64,000 bases of DNA from Glutinoglossum americanum (taxonomy: Eukaryota > Ascomycota > Geoglossomycetes > Geoglossales > Geoglossaceae): contig JAGHQL010000042.1 of the NCBI GenBank assembly GCA_020080175.1, forward strand, positions 1 to 64,000. The letters run 5' to 3'. A program made the translations under genes and the position numbers. This document shows, piece after piece, positions 57,984 through 64,000 of the stretch. Positions within the stretch are counted from its first letter, which is position 1; the number at the start of each line of letters is the position of its first letter. The notes under the pieces are model-generated. The model was not told the origin of the DNA, searched no databases, and worked only from the letters and a program-made list of their open reading frames with translations.

Positions 57984-58474
57984 TCACACCAACTCCAGAT
58001 TCAACCCCCCATCCCCCTCCTCCTTCGCACCAGGAGACCCCGAAGCACAAAGAATATCAAAGGAGTTCGCCGCCGAGCCGTCCGAATACCCAAAGCAGGT
58101 CCCGACGGCCAGGTCCAACCCGAACTGGATGCACACTCCCGTGTTGAAGGTGGTCCCGGTGCAGAGGATGGCGACGCACGTGTGGTCCGTCTCGAGGACG
58201 AGGAAGGACTTGCGCGGGCCGGGGAACTTGTTGATGTTGCTGCCGGGCTGGGTGATGTGGATGAACTCTTCGAAGCCGTTGCAGCCTGGTGCACGGGTTG
58301 GGGTTAGTTGGAGCTCTTGGGTTGCGGTGATGGGGCTAAGTGGGTGGGGGAGGGGTAGAGGGGGGGGAGGGGCGGCTGACTTGTCTCTCCGAAGGTATCG
58401 AAGCCAAATATACTAGCTCTTACAGCTAGGGGAGCAGCTGCCATGGCGGCGGCGAGGATGGCGGTGGCCTTCAT
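57984..58474 (-). CDS. Small secreted cysteine-rich protein, two exons
   Basis: Minus-strand exons 58381-58474 and 57984-58285 (95-bp intron) give 131 aa. ATG at 58474 is followed by a clear signal peptide (MKATAILAAAMAAAPLAVRA), with cleavage expected near residue 20. The mature part starts SIFGFDTFGET, is spliced to SCNGFEEFIHITQPGSN, and carries six cysteines in blocks such as ETDHTCVAILCTGT, TGVCIQFG, VGTCFGYSD and FDILCAS, suggesting three disulfides. The donor (GTCAGC) is less common than GTRNGT, but the join is in frame, and the alternative frames on both strands show no sense. Other frames over this locus are shadows. I do not recognise the family. A secreted effector-like or cell-wall protein is an inference from size, signal and cysteines. 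Confidence 0.72.
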
Positions 58475-58980
58475 TATTGACGGTTTTGTTCTGGTTTGGA
58501 GGCTGGATGAACGCCTTCTCCGAGAAGATGCTTCGAGAGGTTCTGAATGTCCCTCTTTTCTTTCTGGAGGAATCAGTAGTGTGGAGTCGGGCTTCCCACC
58601 GCAAGCAGGTCTACATCCGGGCTACCCGACGGGTGAACCGCTGGGCTGGGGAGGAATGTCCATTTCGTTTTCGAGACGTTTGATTCGTGTCGCCTCGCTG
58701 ACTGTGGCGGGCTGACTGGTGAGATGCGCTGAGCATTGCAGATAGAGGTTGTCGCCCAATGGAACGGAGGGATTTCCTCGTTTTCATTGGTGCTGTCAAG
58801 GGGAAGCTGCTTGTGCATGCTCGATGCGTCGTGATGGCCGATTAAAATATTACCTGCAGCGGTTGGTGCCGTGTGTGCAACAAGCTACCGGAAACCCGTG
58901 CAACGGTGCAACGAGGAGCCACGCTCCCAATTTTCAAAGGCAATTAATTAGTCTCGTATACAAAGTAAATTTGATATTGA
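58475..58980. other. Spacer upstream of secreted-protein gene
   Basis: About 500 bases holding the likely promoter of the minus-strand secreted-protein gene. Nothing further recognised. Confidence 0.5.
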
Positions 58981-59538
58981 GTGTATCCCCTTTTGGGCTT
59001 TCTTACTGCTTCCGCCCGTGCTTCCATCTTCCGTGCTATCGTTGCTCATAGTTGGCGAGGTATATGGGTTGTTCGGCTACTGTTTGGGCAAGGCGGCGCG
59101 GATGTTACAGTAACACAAAAGATATCGGGTACACAATGCCCATCTCGATCATGTCGGAGAAAGGCAATGAGAAAGCGGTGCAGGTTCTGCCTCAGCACGA
59201 CAGCATCAACCCAAATATGCCGGATAAAAATAGCTCGACCCCTCTTTCATGAGCTGCGTGGGGCGGCTACTTGTCCGCGGTTAAGATGTTATTGTAGCAA
59301 GAGGATGTCGAACCCGACTCAAAGGATCTTGCATGGTGTCAAGCGCCTCTATCATGCGGTAGAGAAAGGGAACTTGGCGATCATAAGGTCATTGCTTGCC
59401 CACCGCGGGGCGGATCTAGAGCCTACAGATATGCTAGCTAATATTCCGCCGGTATTTGCAACACGAAGACGGAGGGGTGATGTCGTGCGGGCCCTGGAAA
59501 GGTATGTGGGGGTGCAGACGATTCCGGATGGCACTTGA
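58981..59538 (+). pseudogene. Decayed ankyrin-repeat gene
   Basis: Ankyrin-like segments are spread over two frames: VVRLLFGQGGADVTVT, then SEKGNEKAVQVLPQHD with AAWGGYLSAVKMLL in the next frame, then HAVEKGNLAIIRSLLAHRGADLE back in the first. Two in-frame stops (59250-59252 and near 59295) lie inside repeat units, and frame changes are needed near 59115-59125 and 59350-59360. No splice pattern removes all of these. The repeats are spaced about 33-35 codons as in true ankyrin proteins. It is a broken host gene, probably a member of the large fungal ankyrin or NLR-associated ankyrin families; the missing N-terminal domain is not found nearby. Confidence 0.7.
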
Positions 59539-59540
59539 GC

Positions 59541-61429
59541 TCTAGGTGCATTGATGTAAGTAGCAGCACCTGATGTTAGTCAATTACCTTCGGCTAACTG
59601 CCCAGCATCGCACAAGTTGCCAATCGCTAGACTTTGTGGGCTGGCTTCTTTTAGGCAATACAGAGTGGCGCTTCCAGGAATATCGCTAAAAAAGCTACTA
59701 GATCTTAGTTGGGGGTTGTGCGGGAGGGCCCTGGTTTATTGTCACCTTCACGGAGTGTGGCCGCACCAAAACTGGGGGTGCCGCCGTAACAAAATAGAGT
59801 GTGGAAATACCGATGCCCTTGCCTTTTAATCCCTGGACACAGGCACATCTCTCAAGGCTTGGGGTTAAATCTCTTACGGTTGTGGAACAGAAGCGTATCT
59901 CTTCCGGCACCTGAAGGAGACTAGGTCACTATCGAAGCCCGAGGCCAACATATCCTTTGGGTACTCTGAGGAAGTCTTTACGCTTGAGCGACTTCGGGTC
60001 ATCGAGTACTTTGTCGGTGGGGACGGGAAGCCAAGGAGAGCAAGCAATTTAGATATCATATGGGTCAGCTGAATTAGTTTGGCCTGAGGAAATCAGACTA
60101 CATCACGGCGATTGAAATCATGGTGAAGAATATATAGATTAGGTCCGGGATAGTCTGTACGACTTCTGAGAACCCAGAGACTGCTGGATGTATACGGGAA
60201 ACGGCTTGCCTCGGGAGACACATTGACAGAGGGCACCCTATGTGGTTGGCCTACCAAGATACCTGATAGTGGGAAGAACGAGAAGGGAGCTCGAGTGGCG
60301 GAAGAGACCGATGGACAGCAGGACGTGAAGAATGAAGGTAGAGTAGTATTGAAAACCAGTTCCTTCTTCCCATTTTTTTTTATTTGTCTTGTTATACGTG
60401 AAGGCTCCTAGAACGTACACCCCAAAATGACTATTAGTATTCCCACACACCCCGCTTTGGTGCGGCCATGTCTTCAAGCAATATTTTTCGCTGGTTTGGT
60501 GCTGCCCCTGCACCATGCGCACAGTTCTGCCTCTTTATTTTTGCCCTCGAAGGTAGGTGTTGGCGGAGTCTTGCTTACTGGAGGCAATATTTTAGGGGAC
60601 CGACGCACCTAATTTTTAACTGAAGCTAGGCACCTACATCGCCATAGAGGCGTGGGTGTGACAAAAAGGGGTGCGGAAATACCGGTGGCCCCTAGAATGG
60701 TTCGGACACCCTGCGAGAATGGTATCGACACTTGAAGCTAATTAGAGAATTTAGACGGCAGCCCCAAACTCAATTCAACCTTTCATCCGAAGCCCGGGTT
60801 AAATTTGAAAGTCAAGTTATTCTTGGTTTTTGCTGCTGGGCATATAATCCCGAATGACCATCCTGCGAGCTAACCTGATATTAATAAGCTAGTAGGAGGA
60901 GCAGGCAGTTGAAGTAGTGGTAAGCATGCCTACGCGCTATTCGTTGCGCAATCGCTAAAGAGCAAATCGCTTCAGCAATACAGAGTAGTTTATCTAGAGA
61001 TATCTCAAATACTACCTCCATCTCGTCAAGTCTATCGCTACTTAAAAAATCCGGACCTATAGAGTTGATAGAACTCACACAGGGGTCTCCTAAGGTTAGA
61101 TGGCTCGCTGGCCTTGCCATGCTGACAGATACTACATGCAATGGACTGGTATTTTCGATGCGCTGGAGAAGCTCTCGAGTGCGGACCCTCTTGAGCGATG
61201 TATCCAATTGCAGTGCGCCACAACAACAGTCCGGCACATCACTCTCGATCGCGAACAAGAGGCTCCAGGTGTCAGAAACGTGGCGCTAATCGTGATTTCG
61301 AGTTACCCTCCTCGCGATCAAGTTGAATAGAAACTCCTTCCCACCCAGACAGGTTGTCAGGGTAATCATCCTAACCACCTAGTGCCAACCGCCCTTTCCC
61401 AGAACCCAACTAGCAAATCGGCTTATGAG
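59541..61429. other. 1.9-kb region with possible gene fragments
   Basis: No intact gene. A plus-strand frame near 59880-60071 reads FGYSEEVFTLERLRVIEYF and stays open about 60 codons without ATG; it could be a fragment. A 61-codon ATG frame at 60427-60612 has a hydrophobic start but no support. At 61100-61330 a 76-codon ATG frame (MARWPCHADRYYMQW, with FDALEKLSSADPLERCIQLQ) is helical and might be an upstream exon of the next gene. Confidence 0.4.
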
Positions 61430-62219
61430 ATGTATCCCAACCTGCTTGCTCTTTTCCTCTCCGTTATCGAGTACGGCTCTAGGCTCGCCTGGGCCGACAA
61501 GGAAATCGAAACCTACTGCGGTATCATCGACAGCACCTCCGACCTCCTCTTCCACGTCAATCTGACATTCCAGACGCTCGTGGCTTTCCTAACTGAGGAG
61601 CATAAACGGTGGGTCGAGGGCGAGATGCAACGCTCACAAACTGCGCTAGCGAATGCGACAAATATAATGGAGAGGAAGATGGGCAAGGGTTTAAATGGGC
61701 GATGGTTGAGGAGCTGGGGGTGGGTGCTTAAGGACAGGGAGGCAGCCGAGACGTACAAGAGCGTGGTGCTCCAGTGTCATTCAACGTTATTGGAAATCAA
61801 CTTGGAGCTGGCGTTGGTGGAGGGAACGCGGTTAGAGTATTCGCCTCCGAGTTCCGAGGTTGGGCATATCGAGAATACAGTTCAGCAAAAGAGGTTGTGG
61901 GACCAATGCGAGCCTTGGTCAAAAGGTTTAATTTCTCTCGCGCAAGCCAAGCTGTGGCGTATGGCGTTAACTAAGTTGCCTTAAAACTTGTTCTTTGATA
62001 GACGACCTCTGCGTCGGAACCCCGCATTCATATCGAACGACGCTAGGGCAACAACGACACCTGACGTTTCCGATGATGAGCCCCCGCCACAGGGTTTCCG
62101 AAGGCATCCTCCCGGCTTCGATTACTGGGCTCCCAACGTATCTAGATCTTGGAGACCGAGAGAGGGAAGTCGAGATCCACTCGTGGTTGTTAAAGAATGC
62201 TATGCAGAAGGCTCGTTAG
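61430..62219 (+). CDS. Helical protein of unknown function, N-terminus uncertain
   Basis: Exons 61430-61958 and 62002-62219 (43-bp intron) give 248 aa from the first ATG (MYPNLLALFLSVIEYGSRLAW). The frame is open further upstream, so an earlier exon is likely. The first exon is strongly helical (IIDSTSDLLFHVNLTFQTLV, WGWVLKDREAAETYKSVVLQ, LLEINLELALVEGT). The second exon gives HDLCVGTPHSYRTTLGQQR and ends EVEIHSWLLKNAMQKAR. The all-helical pattern with W-V-L-x-D-R and Q-C-H-S-T-L-L-E-I recalls N-terminal helical domains of fungal STAND/NLR-type proteins, but no NACHT or NB-ARC part follows. That likeness is inference. The protein could be a free-standing adaptor-like domain or a truncated gene. 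Confidence 0.5.
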
Positions 62220-62539
62220 GTAAGGCAGTCGTCATGTCCCCGCTTCATGGCGTCTAGGACCAAAGTCATCACCGTTAGATCTTTGTTACAAACGAGGTCT
62301 CTGATTACATATTGTGATTACAGATTATAGAATAAGTAGGATAGAATAGTCTCAATGCGTTCAACAAACTGTGCCGACTCCCTGACCAATGGTAATGTTA
62401 TCTCCGCATTGCTAGAAAACTTTTGATCAGAATACCGCCCCAAAAAGCAAAGTCCCTCCCAAGAATATGTGTCATTCGCAAACTTTTTCCATCGTACATG
62501 CTCGCGGTAAGGCTAACTAAACTCAGAAGCTGAATAGGT
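62220..62539. other. Convergent spacer
   Basis: 320 bases between convergent stop codons. Nothing recognised. Confidence 0.6.
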
Positions 62540-63402
62540 TCACTCATACTCGGCCGGTATCACCTCATACTGATCCTTCAACACGCTCGGGAACTGGACC
62601 ACAGCACCCTGCAGACTATCCCAAGAACCGAAAGTCCAGTCGGAAGGGTGCCTGTCCGTCATCTGTTTTATCCGTGCACCGGTCTCGCATAGCGTTATCA
62701 GGTGGTCTTTACGCGACTGGTTTGTCGGGTCTTTCGCATAGGGTTTTAGACAATCGGACAATTCGTCCGCTATTTCTGTTGCATACGCTTGAGTCGAGGA
62801 CGGAGGATAGAGGGGAATCTTGGGGGAGGGACCGTACCATTCATGTTGCGATTGATTACCTTGTCGATGATGGCTCTGCCAATGTGTTGACGGACGAATG
62901 TGGGGATGGGGGTGCTGCCAGCTCCGCTGTGCGGGATATAGTAGTTTTCCGCGTGCTGGTCGATCAGAGCCGAGAGCGTGGTAATCTCATGACGTATGGC
63001 ACTGTCTTCGGGGGGCTGTTCCTCCGGGATAGCGTACGGCGCGCGGGGTTGGCGCTTCTCATGATCGCGTCGGTGGCGGGAATCGGGTCGATGGTTTCGA
63101 GAGTCGGGTCGATGGTTTCGAGAATCGGGTCGATGGTTTCGAGAGTCGGGTCGATGGCTTCGAGAACCGGGTCGATGGCTTCGAGAACCGGGTCGGCTGG
63201 AAGACTGCTTACTGACAGGCCTGGGGCCCTCGCGGGATGGAGCCCTCGTGTGTGAGCTTCCCGGACGGCTGTTAGCCGTATGTGGCCGGTTTTGGGAAGG
63301 GTTCGTCTGCGGTTGGGTATGGGGTGCGGCAGTTTGGCGAGGTTGAGCGGGGGAAGTGCCCAATGGGACATTGCCCGTTTCTTTGGAGACGCAGCACCCC
63401 AT
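62540..63402 (-). CDS. MGCC lipid-anchored protein with 7-residue repeats, two exons
   Basis: Minus-strand exons 62838-63402 and 62540-62787 (50-bp intron) give 270 aa. The N-terminus MGCCVSKE fits N-myristoylation at Gly2 with palmitoylation at Cys3/Cys4, so the protein should sit on a membrane. Residues ~25-125 are S/R/P/H/N-rich and include heptad repeats (SRNHRPD type) encoded by a 21-bp tandem repeat. A folded part follows: IRHEITTLSALIDQHAENYY, then VRQHIGRAIIDKVINRN joined to AYATEIADELSDCLKPY and ITLCETGARIKQM. I recognise this pattern (MGCC start, IDQH..NYY, AxxIADxL) from lineage-expanded uncharacterised Pezizomycotina proteins. Without the intron the frame would end early at LKRMQQK. 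Confidence 0.78.
63084..63194. repeat. 21-bp minisatellite in the MGCC gene
   Basis: Five full 21-base units start at 63084, 63105, 63126, 63147 and 63168, and a sixth begins at 63189 and breaks off. The unit is CGGGTCGATGGTTTCGAGAGT with one to three substitutions. The period is a multiple of three, so copy-number change keeps frame and alters only the length of the disordered linker. Confidence 0.93.
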
Positions 63403-63784
63403 TGGGGCGCCAGTATGGAAAGGGAGTTATGGCGAATAGAGATAGGGCATAACCCTTGCTTTTTATTATTTGTATGGTTGAATCCAAAACAAATAGAGCT
63501 GATAAATCTATGCATGTTGAAGGGCCGGTAACCTAGGTGATAGCCGGGAGATCTAGCCCAATTTAACAAAAAGATCTTCTTCCGCGGGTCAAGACGCCGA
63601 TTGGATTGATAGAGGCGCGTGAAGTCGCTAGCTACTCTCCATTAAAACGGCGACACATCGGTTATCTCTGTTTTCCTGCAAGCCGCATTGCGCCACGTCG
63701 GCCGAGTGCTATTCCATATAATTGACTTCCCTTCCCGTGGGTTTCCTCGCTTTGATGTAGATTCGAGACGAGCCAGCAGGTGAG
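63403..63784. promoter_or_regulatory. Divergent spacer MGCC gene / Hsp70-like gene
   Basis: About 380 bases between start codons on opposite strands; expected to hold both promoters. No specific site assigned. Confidence 0.45.
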
Positions 63785-64000
63785 ATGTCGAATCCACCGA
63801 AGCTACCAGAAATGCCCCCGGAGGTTATCATTGTTGGTGTGGACGTGGGCTTGACATACACAGGTACGTGGTCTGGAAAGAGGGGGCTTTCTTTCTCCGC
63901 GTTCTACTGGGGTTTGCCTCGTTGCTATCTAGTCTGCCTGTGCCACGTGCTACTAAAGTATGTGGTTATTCTACTAGACTAAAGTACCGGGTGGTGTTGT
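63785..64000 (+). CDS. Hsp70-like ATPase, first exon only (runs off window)
   Basis: ATG at 63785; the first exon runs to 63863 and ends at a GTACGT donor. It encodes MSNPPKLPEMPPEV then IIVGVDVGLTYTG, the phosphate-1 loop of the actin/Hsp70 ATPase fold (consensus GIDFGTTYSG). Such free-standing Hsp70-like ATPase proteins, lacking the chaperone substrate domain, are numerous in Pezizomycotina. The rest of the gene is beyond the window; the sequence after 63864 is treated as the beginning of intron 1 and its acceptor is not identified here. Confidence 0.7.

Noticed and set aside
60427-60612. 61-codon frame with a hydrophobic N-terminus as a secreted peptide gene
   Set aside because: Weak signal-peptide shape, no cysteine pattern, no flanking support.

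Overview
This window looks like the nuclear genome of a filamentous ascomycete (Pezizomycotina). The evidence is in the sequence: many short spliceosomal introns (mostly 45-100 bp, GTRNGT...YAG), compact gene spacing, and typical fungal genes (L-arabinitol 4-dehydrogenase, Gwt1, Ral2-like kelch/BTB protein, COP9-type CSN12, a fungal bZIP family, a GFA-fold family, beta-mannosidase B). The class or order cannot be fixed from the sequence alone. Intergenic DNA is unusually rich in long A/T and C/G homopolymer runs. I saw no rRNA, tRNA, snRNA, CRISPR array or recognisable transposon.

Layout, 1-32 kb: a homopolymer-rich edge (1-996); csn12 (minus) divergent from the ribosomal protein gene rpl20 (plus); an SPRY-domain protein with a PPxY motif; a small three-exon gene of unknown family; a 1189-residue low-complexity protein with a KEN box; a Ral2-like kelch/BTB gene (minus); cdc20; the TFIIA large subunit gene toa1; a conserved fungal helical protein (minus); a 2.5-kb stretch without a recognised gene; then rpb10 (minus) and utp17/nan1 (plus) back to back.

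Layout, 32-54 kb: gwt1 (minus) divergent from a 2-oxoglutarate/Fe(II) oxygenase; a GFA-fold protein; a bZIP factor with a substituted basic-region residue; lad1 (minus) divergent from atp20 (ATP synthase subunit g); rok1 (DEAD-box helicase); a Rab4-like GTPase; beta-mannosidase.

Layout, 54-64 kb: gene density falls and recognisable core genes stop. This part holds an unknown basic protein, a small secreted cysteine-rich protein (found by splicing two exons on the minus strand), a decayed ankyrin-repeat gene, an unknown helical protein, an MGCC (likely myristoylated/palmitoylated) protein with a 21-bp tandem repeat, and the first exon of an Hsp70-like ATPase running off the end. It reads as an accessory segment next to a housekeeping block.

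Functionally, several core genes serve ribosome production and transcription (rpl20, rpb10, utp17, rok1, toa1); cdc20 drives the anaphase-promoting complex; gwt1 and the Rab protein serve the secretory pathway; lad1 and beta-mannosidase serve plant-polysaccharide sugar use. I found no convincing multi-gene novel system. The best leads are the secreted protein and its accessory neighbourhood, the repeat-expanded UTP17 N-terminus and the bZIP variant. All gene models were spliced by eye; exon edges were checked for GT/AG and for keeping frame.
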